From Mesostigma viride (lineage: Eukaryota; Streptophyta; Mesostigmatophyceae; Mesostigmatales; Mesostigmataceae), in NCBI GenBank assembly GCA_009746045.1, contig RPFO01000645.1, positions 568,185 to 632,184 on the forward strand: a stretch of DNA of 64,000 nt, read 5' to 3'. The position numbers and the translations under genes were made by a program. The notes below the pieces were generated by a model. It was given only the letters and a program-made list of their open reading frames with translations, made no database searches and had not been told where the DNA came from. This document shows, piece by piece, positions 23,801 to 36,700 of this stretch. Each line of letters opens with the position of its first letter. The stretch's first letter is position 1.

Positions 23801-26800
23801 ACCTCATCCATCATGTCGACCCCCATGCCGCGGCCGTCGTCGCCGCCCATCAGGTACTTGGGGGACAGGGAGTCGCACGCGGCCGCGGCACGGGGCGCGT
23901 TGCGGTCGTCAGCAGCTACTGCGTGGACAGGCGCGGGGGATGCCGCCATGGCCAGCGCGTCAGAACGTGTGTGGGCGAGCCCATGGTGGGGCCGCAGGGG
24001 CTCCACGGGAAGATCCTTCACCCGGCGGTAGATGTGGCGCACCATCTCCTGCATCATGTGGCGCGACATGCGCTTGAGCATCTCTGTTGCCATGCAAGGG
24101 GGCAATACAGGGAGGGGTGGGACAGAGGCGAGGGGGGGGAAGAGGAGGGGCAGATTGAGGAAATGTCAATAAACAGTAATCAACTTAAACATTGGCTGCT
24201 AGCTATTGTTAACCCTGATGGGTGGGTAATGTGAATATTGAATAAGGACATGCGGACACTTCTGGCTTGAACAGCAGGCGAGACCTACATCGGAACCTTG
24301 GGCACGCTTTGTAACGGGGTGCTTCATATGCCTGGAAATGCACAGTCAGCGTCAAGGTGATAAAGCGCGTTACGAAACATAGCAAGTTGAGCAAGCGCGG
24401 CAGGGGGCCCCCACCTCCTTCCTTTCCGGTCCGGTGGCCGATGTTGTACGTGGTCTCCACAATGTGACACACGTCATCATCAGAAAGAAGCCGTCCCGTC
24501 GGGCACTTGAGCAGAGCCAGCAGCACCTGGAGACGGGAATGTAGGGGGGCCGGGGCAGGGAAAAACACCCGAACATGTGCGCAAAAGACAAATCCATGAA
24601 TTGATGCCAAAGAAAAAAATGGTGCCTACTCCAAACAAGGAAACTTGTTACCAGGTATCCAGGGGCATCGGCAAGGGTAAGGGGAAAAAGAACTCATTTT
24701 ATACTTGAAATCCTTGAAGTCGGCAAACGAAGACGATAGGCCGGGAAGGAATCATGGAATGGAGCTCCATGAAAGTATCCATGGATGGCAAGAGTCAAGG
24801 GGCGTCGCCTTCATGACATCGATGAACATGCACGCTACCCACCTGCAGGGTCTAACCCTGAACCCACCTGCAGGATCTTCATGAGCACCACCTCGTCTGA
24901 CGCCGTGTCGGTGGCCTCAAACAAACAGTGGGTTGTCGCGTCCGCGATCAAATGCATCACCTCCGCTGCACAGGGGGTGGTGGGGCCTGCAGGGAGGGGC
25001 ATGCCCAATAGATGCCAGGTCGTCACAAAAGGGCATGTCAGACACCTTCTGTGATGAGCTGCCGAGGACATCTGCCCCCTCGGTTCAAGTAGAATATCGT
25101 AAAGGATGTCGCGGGTACATTTGTCCAAGGCAGGCACTGGCTCCAAGTGGCTCGGTGTAGATCGTACTAGCAAACTGTGTGTAGATTGTACTAGCAAAGT
25201 GGCTGTAGATTGTACTAGCAAAGTGGGTGTAGATTGCACTAGCGAAATGGGTGTAGATTGTACCAGCAAAGTGGGTGTAAATTGTACTAGCGGTCCTCTT
25301 TGAACAGTGAACGACAACACAGGCTGCCTTGCCTAGGTACGCATACACATCCATAAACCGTTGCCTCCGTGTATTTGTCCCATCAACAGTGATAAGCCGC
25401 CCAATGCGGTTACAATCACCCATCTAGCTTCTCCAGCACAGCCTGGCAATACACCAGTAGATCATGCCTCTCGACCTTGCTTATCACTGCCATGCCCTTC
25501 AGGCAAAAGACATTTTACACTGTGCAGGACAGGGCTTGCATATCACCATTTCACAAGGCACCTGGTAACCACGAATTTTTCAAGTCTGGCAGCATGCTAC
25601 TACACACGTACACGTGTATAATAGTACACGTTTGCATTGGAGCGATTCCAACTGAAAATACCAGAGCCAAGGGAGGTAAATACGGACAAGGGAAACTACA
25701 GAGCCGCGTATGGGCTGTGAGAGCGATACTGTCAAGCAGGCGTGCATGCACCCACCAGTCAAGCACTGCAACAGGCATGCATGCAACCACCGCTCAAGCG
25801 CTGCAACAGGCGTGCATGGACCCAGCGGTAAAACGCTGCAACAGGCGTGCATGCACATGGCACCCACCGATGAGGCCGTAGGTGAGCACTTTGTACACGG
25901 CGGAGAGGGCCATGCCGGTGATGGGGCCGCTTGTTTCGGCAGAGCGGATCACCTCCAGGAAGGGGGCCAGGAAGAGGGCAGGGTCCACCTGGAAACATGG
26001 GAATGACGGTACACAGCACTTCAGGACAATAAGCAAAGGTGCATGCACGCCCCATGCATACACCAAGCGCCGTTTGTACCACAGTCCCTGCGTCCGGCAC
26101 CGATGCCTCAAGCAGTAACACCCCTTGCTTGCGCTGGTCCAACCAAAGGGGACAACTGAGCGTAATACAGTGGCCCGGCCATTATTCTATTTCATGGGGC
26201 AAGAACGTGCGCAAGTACCAGAAGCGCCCCCCCCCAGAAGTGCCTCATTACGTTTGGCACAATCTGCAGCCAGCAAAAATCGTCTAGAAGCGGCAACCCT
26301 CCCTCGCACCTCGTCAACTCCAAATGCACTAGCAACAATACAGGCAGTGCAGGCACTGAGCTCCTGCTATAATCATGTTTGCATGTGCAACGAGTCCCCT
26401 GACACAGCAAGCAGGGACAACCATGCTGATGATACACACACAGAAACGAAATGCCACAACCGTTTCCATGACATCATGCGTGCCACCCTCCATTCAAAAA
26501 AAAAAATACCATCCTCAAGTACACACCCCATCAAAACAGCAACTATCATCATCGCAAGTTCATGGACCCGAGCAGCTATACACTGCAGTTCTAGCCCTTG
26601 GAAGATCATGGCCTGACCAGCCAGACAAATGGCACCATGAAAACACCCCTCCTGGCCAGGCAGGTGATGGTAACGCACCACGACACAGCTGAACACATGA
26701 ATGTCTCCAGTCTTACGTCTGGCTGATGCATACTCTGCAATCACCGATACCACCCAGGGACTACTTCAACACATGTAGACAAACACGCAGCCCATGCCCC

Positions 26801-27769
26801 ATCCCTTAATGTACTGGCGGTTGCCGCATGGCAGTGCCCTTTTCCACCAGCAGGCCCTCACAGTCTAGCCCCTTTTGCCACTACGCAAGGCACCCTTGAT
26901 CAACTATGACAGGATCTGATCCTATTCTTTTCTGTTATCACAGCCAGCCCCGCCACCACAAAAAACAAGGACAGCACATTCCGCTATCTGGCATAGGGCG
27001 GGAGAAGAAGTAGGCTTGGTGTCGCAGCGCGCACGTCCTGGCTGCAGTAACCCAACAAGCCTCACTATTGTGAAAGATACTGCAGGGAACTAAGTGACAT
27101 GTGCTTAAGGCTACTGTCTGAATTTACATTTTCTCTACATACCATGCGCACACAAATAGCCTCGGTTCGACTACTCGCCAAAACGAACACCTGCCATAAT
27201 AGGAAACTGAAGTAAAAATGCCTCGCATTTTAAGAATGCACCACCACCGAGTAAATAACTCGTCAAAGATTACTACAGAAATCAGCGCTCCACACAAGCA
27301 GCTCTCCCATGCTAAAGCATGCAGATAAACAGCTACCAATCAAAAGAAATAGTGTGCGCTCTACACCTCTCTTAGATGGTCATGACATGCAGGCGGTCAA
27401 CCGACAGGCTTATATGCAAATTCAAATTATATACACCTTCACTTAGAACAATGTGACGAGACGCCCATAACCTGCACAAAAACGCTAAGTGATCAAGTTG
27501 AAAAAGAAAACAAGTCCGTATTCTAAGACGCTGACCTGACTCCAATCCTGCCAGAGAAAAATTCGCCGCCGCAGAGCTTTAAAAGCTTGAAGCAGGGGGT
27601 CGTCTGACAAGTCCTCGTCGAACAGGCGAGGAACAACAGCCCACTTCGCATTCTGCCTCATCATCGACATCACTCCCTGGATTTCCATGTTCAGCATGCA
27701 TGCTGCCTGCATGCTGCTAAAGCCGTTCACCCAACCCGTAACATCATCATCTCCGACGGCGGCGTCCAT
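8809..27769 (-). CDS. GNOM: GNOM/GBF1-type ARF guanine-nucleotide exchange factor
   Basis: A large ARF-GEF that loads GTP on ARF GTPases at Golgi/endosomal membranes. Twenty exons join in phase (high-low): 27769-27536, 25988-25868, 24965-24868, 24526-24415, 24083-23217, 22676-22198, 21660-21364, 20984-20787, 20311-19832, 19400-19112, 18498-18386, 17367-17215, 16764-16665, 16118-15878, 15188-15030, 12820-12643, 12156-11781, 10595-10432, 9881-9660, 9120-8809; about 1730 aa. The DCB domain starts near 28 (VMSMMRQNAKWAV, PFLEVIRSAETSGPIT), HUS follows (FPVNCPLSPVHLLSLEG), and Sec7 covers about 803-1000 with the glutamic finger E915 in FRLPGEAQKI and MLNTDQHN. HDS repeats follow (LVDKAVFSLLRICRRLLPYK, GWKTVLQLLEMGSHHPEA). 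Y949, S950 and M953 match brefeldin-sensitive forms (inference). Exon 5 adds a roughly 250-aa Ala/Gly/Ser/Pro-rich loop. The true ATG is 27769. The C-terminal edge is slightly less certain. Confidence 0.9.
9110..9300 (-). repeat. Triplicated start of the last ARF-GEF exon
   Basis: The last exon opens at 9120 after an AG with AENIPEMAKNL. Two related stretches lie upstream in the intron, at about 9181-9213 (ENIPDLLSNEL) and 9247-9290 (AENIRELLNY), about 85 bases apart. They look like diverged tandem copies of the acceptor side of this exon. Only the innermost copy continues into the conserved C-terminal sequence. Confidence 0.55.
12440..12660 (-). repeat. Echoes of the exon-16 5' splice junction in intron 16
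   Basis: Exon 16 ends CTGGACGCAAAG before GTAGGAGG. Downstream on the minus strand come CTGGTTACTAAGGTAGGGG, CTGGTCGCACAAGTAGGGG, CTGGTCGCATAGGTAGGG and, further on, ACTGGACGCAACGGGG, each inside a G-rich unit of roughly 30-60 bases. The repeats thus contain decoy donor sites. Confidence 0.6.
12903..12925 (+). repeat. Poly-G tract in ARF-GEF intron 15
   Basis: A nearly pure run of about 20 G residues (poly-C on the transcribed strand). A matching poly-C run lies at 11692-11714 in intron 17. These are simple homopolymers without evident function. Confidence 0.85.
13120..13218. repeat. Short tandem repeat, about 32-bp unit, intron 15
   Basis: Three diverged copies built around ACCTGGGTTGCCCTCAGCA. 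Non-coding, inside the largest part of intron 15. Confidence 0.6.
13340..13600. mobile_element. TACG-motif cluster, possible hAT-like remnant in intron 15
   Basis: A dense set of TACGCCGTA/AATACG-type motifs on both strands (for example TACGCCGTATTATAC near 13360 and TACGCCGTATAATACG near 13460). Related clusters flank the hAT transposase fragment (43071-43180 and 44303-44396), and a short one lies at 14780-14830. I read this as the decayed ends of a non-autonomous DNA element, with moderate doubt. Confidence 0.35.
13925..14115 (-). mobile_element. LINE 3'-end fragment, family B, in ARF-GEF intron 15
   Basis: Tail at 13929-13943 (TTAATTAATTAATTAG), hairpin just inside, then the shared family B UTR (same block as 5060-5210). 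Sense orientation relative to the ARF-GEF gene. No coding sequence. Confidence 0.7.
14440..14575 (+). mobile_element. LINE 3'-end fragment, family D, in ARF-GEF intron 15
   Basis: Matches 46621-46770 in the opposite orientation. The 3' end has a near-palindromic CACGTG...CACGTG hairpin immediately followed by AAATTAATTAATT. Together with the family B piece it accounts for much of this 2.2-kb intron. Confidence 0.65.
15650..15892 (-). repeat. Five echoes of the exon-14 5' splice junction in intron 14
   Basis: Exon 14 ends TCGGACAGCAA before GTAAGAGGGCA at 15878. Downstream copies on the minus strand: GCGACAGCATGTAAGAAGG (about 15843), GTTAGCAAGTACAGGAGGG (about 15797), CTCGGACAGCAAGTAAACGG (about 15737) and CTCCGACAGCAAGAATTAG (about 15675). 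Spacing is about 45-65 bases. Confidence 0.75.
17705..17928. repeat. Minisatellite, about 35-bp unit, ARF-GEF intron 11
   Basis: Six head-to-tail copies built around GAGCCTGGCATCCGCCACAA, with substitutions among copies. The units touch each other and there are no unique spacers, so it is not a CRISPR-like array. Confidence 0.85.
18181..18400 (-). repeat. 100-bp tandem repeat containing the exon-11 donor
   Basis: Exon 11 ends GTGCTTGACAACCTGGTG before GTAGGTGATGC (18386). The same junction recurs as GTGCTTCACAACCTGGTG followed by GTGGGTGATGC about 100 and 200 bases downstream, inside near-identical 100-bp units. The repeat begins inside the coding sequence. Confidence 0.85.
25150..25296 (+). 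repeat. Minisatellite, about 24-bp unit, ARF-GEF intron 2
   Basis: Six copies of a unit around GTAGATTGTACTAGCAAAGT. No relation to the flanking exons is seen. Confidence 0.85.
25738..25872 (-). repeat. Minisatellite, about 35-bp unit, starting at the exon-2 donor
   Basis: Exon 2 ends ATCG before GTGGGTGCCATGTGCATG (25868). The minus strand then repeats a unit around GGTGGGTGCATGCACGCCTG four times with substitutions, so each unit carries a donor-like GTGGGT or relic of one. Confidence 0.75.
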
Positions 27770-28442
27770 TTGCAAAAATGTCTAGGACAACGTTGGCCCT
27801 GGGCCTGAGCCCGAATCAGGCCAAAACTTTTGGCTAATCCATGGCAGGAAGCCAACAGAGAAAAGCTGGTGGTCTGCCCTCCCCATTCATTGTGAGGCCA
27901 CCTGCTGTCTAAAACGCCATGGCTGCACGGGAAGTCATCACCAGCTCGTATTTCAGGGCAGCCAGCTCATTGATGTTCGCACGTCGTCGCGTCTAGGCAC
28001 CAGTCGTGCAAGCAACTAGGCAGTTGGCATCCGGGGAGCGAATGCGAGACTGCCGCGTGACACCGACGTACGGGCAGGCGTAATTGGCGGTCAGCAATCA
28101 ACCCTGCTCACCTAATGCAGGCGTCTGCAACTCGCGCGGGCGCGGGCGCACGTCTCACGGCGCGGCCGTGGAAGTCTGCCGGCCCTGGAATTAATGCGGG
28201 TCTGGAATTTCTGCGTACTCCGCATTCCGCAGTGAGCACTGAGCAATAACTTTTGAACCAATGAACAGCGCAGTCGACAGTACAAACTTGCGATGTGACA
28301 ATTTAGTGCTGCAGCAGGATCTCCCTGCACTGCGACGTGGCACCGGAACATGAGCGTCCAGGTTGGAAATAAGAAACTGCCGATCTCGACTCTCGCCTAA
28401 TAAAATCATGAAGCACAGTACTGTACAAACGCTGCAAGCTTC
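27770..28442. promoter_or_regulatory. Divergent promoter region between ARF-GEF and DnaX-like genes
   Basis: The two start codons lie 673 bases apart, head to head. The region must hold both 5' UTRs and promoters. I see no clear TATA box or known operator. Shared regulation is possible but cannot be judged from the sequence. Confidence 0.5.
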
Positions 28443-31400
28443 ATGAGGATATTTGTTGGTGGGCTATTCGAGCAGGGAAGCCGCCACCCGACAATGGCGG
28501 CGCTAATGGAGGCTTGCGGGAAGATGAATTCGAGTGTACCGACATATATAAGACAGAATTTGACGGAATGCAGCCGCGCCGACGGAGAGATGTCGAACAG
28601 GAAAAGGCCGGTTTTTTCAAAGAGTTATGTGCCCAAAACGACATGTTCTCTAGGCCATCCCAGCAGGCAGGGCAGCAAGCTTTTTCCTGCGAAGAAAGCT
28701 TTCCTGCCGCGCCCTCAAACCAAGTTGGTGCATATCGCCGTCAGCTGCGTCGCTAACCAGGTTGCTTGTTCGACGAATGGGAAGAAGGTTGCTCCCGAGA
28801 GCGGCAACTACGAAATTAGCGCACCTGCTTCTGAGGACAGGAACGGGGGAGCTTCGCTTTCGACAGCCGCGCACAGCGCCTTCCATCAGAAGTATAGGCC
28901 AATGAAGTTCAATGAGCTACGTGGACAGGTGGGCATTTACTCATAATTGATCTTCTTGTCATTTTGTTTTCCTACTTGATATCATCTGCCCTTCAGACTG
29001 CACATCCAGGACGTTCATCTCAGCTGATGTGCTGCAGGAATACGCAGAAGTACTCAGTAGTGGGAATATGCCAGCGTTATCTAGGAGTCGTGATCCCGTC
29101 AGGCAATCTGCCAGATAGAGTTTTGTAAGGGTAACACGCTTTTTCTCCTGTGCTCACTGGATGCAATATATCAGCTGACCGTTCTCCATTTAGCACTTTC
29201 CTCGTCGGGCGCAGCCCCTCGTGGCCGAAGCGCTGGCGGCAGCTGTCATGAACAACAAATTGGCCCCGGCATACATATTCTCAGGCCCCAGGGGCACGGG
29301 CAAAGTAAGTGTCGTTTGGTCTCCGATGCGTGTTGGTACCAACAGCTTGCCCATGCTAATCCCTCTCGGTGCATGTGCCTGTGCTTGGCTCGCAACATCA
29401 TGAGCGTCTCTCTCACCACGCGTTCATGGTCACGCAGCGCCCATGACTACTATGTTAGTTGTCACTGTGCTTAACCCACATCCCTGGCTGCCATCACTCC
29501 CATGTGTGTGCAGCTGCCTCTCGCACGTGTGCGGGTTCATGCACCCGTCGACCTGAGTTTGTTTTGATAGAGTAGGCAAAAGAGTGACATCTGCAGAGTC
29601 GAAACCAGCCAGGCCTAGCGGTCAGGTTCCATCATTTTGGCAGTGTTCATAATCCAAGGCATCACCATGACCGCGAGGCAAGCATGCACCCTGCGCCTGG
29701 TGCACTCTTCCGCTGCCTGTGCTTACCAATTATTTCTGGTCTTTTCTGGTCCTTGTGTTTTGTCTGCCCTATGTATTTTTCCTTGGGGCAAGCTATACTG
29801 TAATCTTCCTTTATATATGAATAATCAGGAAATCGGAGCCAACATATACCTTGCCTCCACACCTACCGCTTGCCTCCACACCTACCCCTTGCCTCCACAC
29901 CTACCCCTTGCCTCCACACCAACCCCTGGCCTCCGCACCTACCCCTGGCCTCAGCACCTACCCCTTGCCTCTGCTCCAACCCCTTGCCTCTGCCCTTACT
30001 CCTTGCCTCCGCCCTTACTCCTTGCCTCCGCCCTTACTCCTTGCCTCCGCCCTTACTCCTTGCCTCCGCCCTTGCTCCTTGCCTCCGCCCTTACTCCTTG
30101 CCTCCGCCCTTACTCCTTGCCTCCGCCCTTGCTCCTTCCCTCCGCCCTTACTCCTTGCCTCCGCCCTTACTCCTTGCCTCCGCCCTTACTCCTTGCCTTC
30201 GCCCTTACTCCTTGCCTCCGCCCTGACTCCTTGCCCCCGCCCCTGCTCATCGCCTCTGCCCCTACACCATCCACGTTGATGCCTCTTTCGGGGCACCTCC
30301 TGCCTCCTCCACGTTGCCAAGTTGCTTGTTTAGCCTGCCGTTTCGCCCCTGTATCCCTGTACTTAAATTACCTGCTGGCTTCACCCAGCCTGAGAATGTC
30401 CGCCCACCCTTGTACGGGGGTTGGAAGCGGCTCATCAGGCTCCCGCTTCTTCCCGTTTCTGGTACCCGGGATTCCACCGCGTTCGCCATACATGGCTCAC
30501 ATTTGGTGTTGATTTCTTGTTCCCGCAGCTCGGCTTTCTGCTTGGCAGAGCTTCGGTTGTACTGCTTTTCTTCCCGGGGCCCCACCCTTGATTAGTCTTT
30601 GTGGTCAGATAGGCGGTTCATACGTCTTGTCCATGCATGGTGCCGATATGCGTTCATGGTGACGCAGTCTACGTGTACATTAATACACGCCTTTATTCAA
30701 TATACCTGATACCTCTTTGTTCCGCATACCGCGCCTAATGAGTGTTGCCTATGAACATTGGTGTTCTCTTCTCCCATGCGTCTGCGACCTGCCCCTCCAC
30801 AGACGTCGTCGGCGCGCATCCTGGCAGCGGCAGTCAACTGCGTGGACCGGGAAAGCATGAACGGGGAGCCCTGCGGAAGGGTGGGTGTGGGAGGGGTTGC
30901 CTGTAGCCTGGTGTGTGTTGGTGTTGTTGCCTTTGGCCAGGCGGGTGGAAGGGGGTTGCTTGGGATGTAGGCGGGGCCCGTGTAGCGTGGATTGATCCCA
31001 CCCTGCACCATTGTGAGGGTTTATGGTCTGTGTCTCCCCACCGTGGCCGGTTGTCTTCTAGGATGCAGAGTAGACATGCAGTAGAGAAGGTGCTACTGGG
31101 CTGGGAAATGCCGTGCTGGCACGACAGGTGTGGTGGTGACAGGCGCGGTGGACAGGCGCGGTGCCTGCAGGCAGGTAGCCGCGGTGGCAGCTGTCACACC
31201 CCACCAATGTCCCACAGAACTAGAGCGGATGTGGCCAACAAACAGAGGCGAGTTTGTTACCAACCGTCTGGCGGCCACGGCCACGGCAAAGGAGAGCTTG
31301 CAGGCAGCGTTGCTCACATGGGCTGTCATCGCATGGTGGGTTATGGAGGGTTTCTCATTACTGATGGTTTGGATTTCCAGCATTTCCTATTCCAGTAATG

Positions 31401-33763
31401 TCTGGATTTCCTTTTTAGTTGTACGGATGACTGTCCCTGATTCGGTCTTAGCAGCCGCCAGGTGAGCGCAGCTTAGACTGCGAGGCTTGCCTATGTCCCT
31501 TCCCTTCTCCTACATGATTCTCACCAGCCATGCGCCACGTGTCCGCATGCAAAGGTGGCCATCCTCTGGGAAGGTGGCCATCTGTTGTATCCCTGGCTGC
31601 TATTTAAAGCTTGGCCGGTGGCACCCTGTTCCCCCCCGCCTCGCCATCCTACGAGGCCTGCTTTGCCCCTCCTTTCGCTTGCCTCTCTGCACGTGGATCG
31701 CTCTGTCTACTGTATGCACTGTAGGATCGCTCTGTATGCCCATCATGCCCGCTCCCTGTGCACGGCTTCCCCTTTTCTGTCCTTACCTACTCGTACCCTT
31801 CTCTCCTAACACGGTGCCCCCTTGTGCCCTGCTTGCGCCCCTGTGTGTCCCTCTTGTTGGTCTGTGTGTGTGTGTGTGTGCGCGCGTGTGTTGCCTCTCT
31901 TTCTCTGTGCCTCGGTGCCGTGTGCGGCTCCAGTGCAATTATTGCGCGGGGATCGCTGCGGGCAAATGCGTGGACGTGCATGAGGTGGACGCCGCCAGCC
32001 AGAACGGCGTTGGTACGTGGGCACTCACTGGACAGGACGGGTGTGAAAGGCATGGGGGGAAATGTTGGTGGCAGGGCATTCAAGTGACGGGTGCCAGCAG
32101 TAGTAAGGGCATATGGTTGGTGATAGAGCATGGCGGTGACGGGTGCCAGCGGAACAGAGGGCAAGGGATTTGAGGCAATGAGTGTGCACGTTCTCATGGC
32201 GGACTATGGCCATGTATTGGTTGGATGCCAGGTGTCTAACAGCATTCTGCACCATCTAGCACCATCCCCCCAACCCCCCGCCTCTTAGACAACGCCCTAA
32301 ACGACTCCTGCCCCACCCCCTCACCGCTGCGTACGTGCCCCCCTGACAGACCACATGCGCTCCCTCACGGCGTCGGTGGCCCTAATGCCCACATCCGCGC
32401 GGATGAAAGTGTATATCATTGACGAGGCGCACATGCTCACGGTGGAGGCGGCCAACGCCTTCCTCAAGACGCTGGAGCAGCCGCCCGCCCACGTGGTCTT
32501 CATACTCTCCACCACAGAGCCTGCGGTCGGTGGCCCTTGGTGGCTGGGGGGGGGACAATCATGCTTGGGTGTACATGGGTGTATATGGGTGTGCATGGCA
32601 TGCATTGGTGCGCAGATTGCCACCTCACTTATACCTCCCAACCCACAAGATAGGTTTTGCATGTTGAAGATTCAGATGCAGTGAGCTTGCCGGGGTTAGT
32701 GTCAGCAATTTCTCGAACCTCCTGTTGAAAACCTGCCGTTCCATGCAGCAGAATGGCTGCCATTTCAGGGTATCTCTGTTTGGTGTTGTGGTCAAGCATG
32801 AAGCATAGGATGGGATGGGTGGGCCGATGAGGAAGGTGGCAGCGAACTCGGCACTATCACGCCGGTCTCTTTCATGTCGGCAAAGAGTTGAGGTACAGGT
32901 GGCGTGCCCTAAGGGGGGTGGGGATGGTTGGGAGGGCAAGATGGGCGGGGGGGGGGGGGGGTAGGGAAGGGCAAGATGGGTCCCGGAGGGGGTGGAGGTG
33001 GATGATAGCCACAGTCAGCCAGTGTGCGGGGGAAGCCGGTGCACTGACTGCGTGGGAAACCAAGGCAGGCTGTGGCCTCGAGAGTGTTGACTGGGTGTCA
33101 GCGGTTGGCAGGGTGGGATAGGTAGGATGATGGTAATATGGGAACTAGCCTTTTGCTGTACTGGATACCCCTGCAGCGCTGCCGAATAGTCAGGGCACCG
33201 ATTATGGGAGAGGGTGTGATGGGCCCCGTGTATTCTGCGTATGGTATTTGAGGGTGTTCAGGGTGTTCCCATGTATGCCACCATGTAGCCAGTAGCCACT
33301 CTCCGATGGTTGGTGCACTTACATATAATCTGATAGTTGGTGCTCTCAAGGCGACAGTCGGCGCGATTACTTGTGCAGGGGCAGTCATGCCGCTGCTGTC
33401 GTCTGTCTCGGTTCCAGGGTTCAGGCCACAGCATGCCGCAGCATGCCGCACGCGTCTACATGGGCGCACAACCATCCACCCCTCCAACAGCCTTCACCAT
33501 AAGGATCCTCTGATGCCCTTGCCGCTGATGCATGCATGCATCAGCTAGTGCTCTTTGCCGGTTCTGTTGGCTTTGTCGTATGGTTCTTGCCCGACGTGGT
33601 CATGTGTCCATGCCCCTTTCTCCTACTGGGGCGCGCCATCAACTGATCTCTGACCGCTGTCACTTGCACTGTGCTGCTTCCCGGGTTTCTTTTTTTTGTA
33701 TGGATTCATTCTTCTTCGTCGTCGTCTTCGTCGCCGTCAACTTCTCCCTTCCCACTCCAACCG

Positions 33764-33794
<31 letters not shown>

Positions 33795-36700
33795 GCAGCG
33801 CCTACCCCCTACAGTTCTCTCGCGCTGCTCCCAGTTTTCCTTCCGCCGCATCCCTGACGACGACGTGGAGCGGTCCCTGCGTGACCTGGCGGCACGTGAG
33901 TCGCTGGACGTGGGCGAGGACGCGCTGCGGCTGATGGTGAAGATGTCGGACGGGGCGCTGCGCGACGCGGCCGTGCTGCTCGAGGTGGGTGGGGGTCCTT
34001 GATGATGTGCTCGTGGCTTAGCTAATGCTGCTCGCTGCTCGAGGTATGTGCAGGCTGTGTGCTTGACCCGTGTTGATGCGAATTACGTTGTGCACCATGC
34101 TTTACACATGATGATGAGTGTCATGGGTCGTGGCTGCGTGACATGGACATGCTGTGCGAGTCATATGCAAGCACTGGTGATCGACGTCTTTGCGCCCAAG
34201 TATGGATGTTTTGGTTGCCTGATTGGGGTGGGTAGTTGGTGCCAGAGGAGGGTATGTCTCTTGTATCATGTTATTGGACAGCCGCTTTGCTTTATTACAT
34301 CCCGACTGCCGCGCTTCCCGAGGTGGGCTGCACGCAACTAGTGGGGGGCGTAAGTTGGGCAGTCGATTAGGTGCGCCAGGTGGGAAGCGGGCGTATGTTG
34401 GCAGTTACAGTCTCCTCTTGCTGTCGTAGTCCCTGCTTTCTGTGGGCCGGGTGGCAGCGGAATAGAGAAGAGGGGAGTTGACCGGATGGGAATTGGACGG
34501 ATGGGAATAAACTGTTGGCCAGTTCTGGCAGAGAACCAGCAGGTCGGCAGGAGGGTATGGGCAGCAAGAAGGATCCCATACGAGTATCATTTGCTGGAGC
34601 CTTCCGAAGGCACACCTTCGATTCTTGTGCTGCGGCTGGGGGCTGATGCCTTGGTTGGAGCCGACGCTATCTGTGTCTTGCCGGTCCATTGGACACAGGA
34701 AATTCATTTCGAGTGTTTTTGCAGATGATGGGCCAGACCCGCAGCTGTGTGATTTCTTTGCTTGATATGTATTGACCTTGTTTATCCCGTGTTTGTGCAT
34801 CTGCCATCGCGTGTCCATCATCGCGATGACGGCCCCCTGTGTGTGCACTGCAGCAAGTCAGCCTGCTGGACGGACCCATCACCGCCAAGGTGGTCGAGCA
34901 GCTGGTAGGTGACAGATGACAGCACGCAAGCACCGTGGCCGTACACAAGCAGAATGGCTGTACACCGCCACTTACGTAGCGCACACCAGCAGCATTGTAG
35001 CACTGCCAAGGTGATTGAGCGATAGGTCATGGCTCCACTCCAGTGCGGTGGCTGGATGGTTGGCCCCCCCCTGGGCATCCCATGACTCCCTCCCCCGAAC
35101 ATGCACACGCGCATGGCTGTCTAGTATTTGCCAATTCGCCAGTGCGACACGTTTAGGCAGACAGGTGAATGGGCAGACTGGTGAGCGTTCAGACACCCCA
35201 CTAGGTCACCCAGCAACCACGTACACGTTACCACCAAGCGAATTCAACCTCTTTGAATGGCAGCATGGTGGACTACATGTGTGTATTGTCATGCAAGCAA
35301 GCTACCTAGGAACCATGACGTTGTCGTTGCAGTACCTGTCCCATAGTTTGCCATTCTGCATCTCCCCCTCCTGCCCACCCCACGTGTGTTATCAGATTGT
35401 CGGACACACAACAAACAACAAGTGGTACAGTACACACAAGACATGGGCGGCAATGTACGTTAACAAAGAACAAGCTACATTTATTTCGGCTTTGCAGCCC
35501 TGGCATTTTCTCACTACCTCGGCGTCTAGGCCACGGCCACCCCCCTGATTCTGCTCTTGTCGTCTTCTCCCCTACCCCCATTTTTCTCTTCTCTCCACCC
35601 CCCATTTTCTTTCTTTTGCGATTTGCAAGCATTCAGCTTCAACTTTTTTCTTTCCCTCCGCCACTTCCCTCATATGCGCCCTACCACTGGCCCTGCCCCC
35701 AGGCGGGCGTGTCGCCCACCGATGACGTGGCGGCGCTGCTGCACCACGCACTGGAGGGGGACGCGCCGGCGACGCTCGCCCTGGCGCGCCAACTGCTGGC
35801 CGCGGGTGTGGAGCCCTCCACACTGGTGGCCGAGGTATGGGGTGGTGATGGCAGCTTATGATGGTGGTTTATTGTAATAGTTAGTGATGATGGCGGATGC
35901 TAGTGGTTGATGATGATGGCATGTCGTGGTGGTTTATGATGATGGTTTATGATGATGATGATGATGACGATGATGATGACGATGATGATGATTGACATAT
36001 GATGGTGATGCTGATGTCACGGTGACTGTGGTACCATCACGGTTCTCCTGACCGTTTGGCAATGGTGGCCTGACGCCCTTGAGGCCTCACCCTTGAGGTC
36101 ACAGTCTTGCTTGTTGTTGATTATTATTTGCGTTGGTTTACCATCGACATGCAGCCGCACATGTGCTGGTTGCGGTTGGCCGCATGAAGAGAGTATTTTA
36201 AGAAGCTTGGCATCACAGGGAGCGCTGGCACTCCCTGAAAGTGCGCAACTGAATGTATTGCGTCGTCTGTACATGTTGTGGTGGGTCTGTACATGTCGTG
36301 GGGGGTCTGTACATGTTGTGGTGGGTCTGTACATGTTGTGGTGGGTCTGTACATGTTGTGGTGGGTCTGTGCATGTTGTGGTGGGTCTATACATGTTGTG
36401 GTGGGTCTATCCATGCGGTCTATACATGTTGTGGTGGGTCTATACATGCGGTCTGTACATGTTGTGGTGGGTGCATCGTTGTTGGCATCAAACTGTGTAA
36501 GTACGTGATGCAACTTAGGGTGCGGCAGAGCCGTGCTTGCTGTTGAAGGAGGACTGTGTTGGAGATAGGTGACGCTTGCCATGTTCAGCTACGCTAGCTT
36601 GTTGGGTTGAAGTAGGGGATGTCGTGTCGGGTTTAGGCAGGGGATGTCGTGTCGGGTTGAGTTAGCGGATGTCGTGTTGGGTTGAGGTTGCGGATGTCAT

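Noticed and set aside
27770-27775. ARF-GEF start two codons upstream
   Set aside because: That codon is TTG; the first in-frame ATG is 27769-27767.
29637-30512. 291-codon Leu/Pro-rich frame
   Set aside because: Crosses the 19-bp minisatellite in DnaX-like intron 2; no domain.
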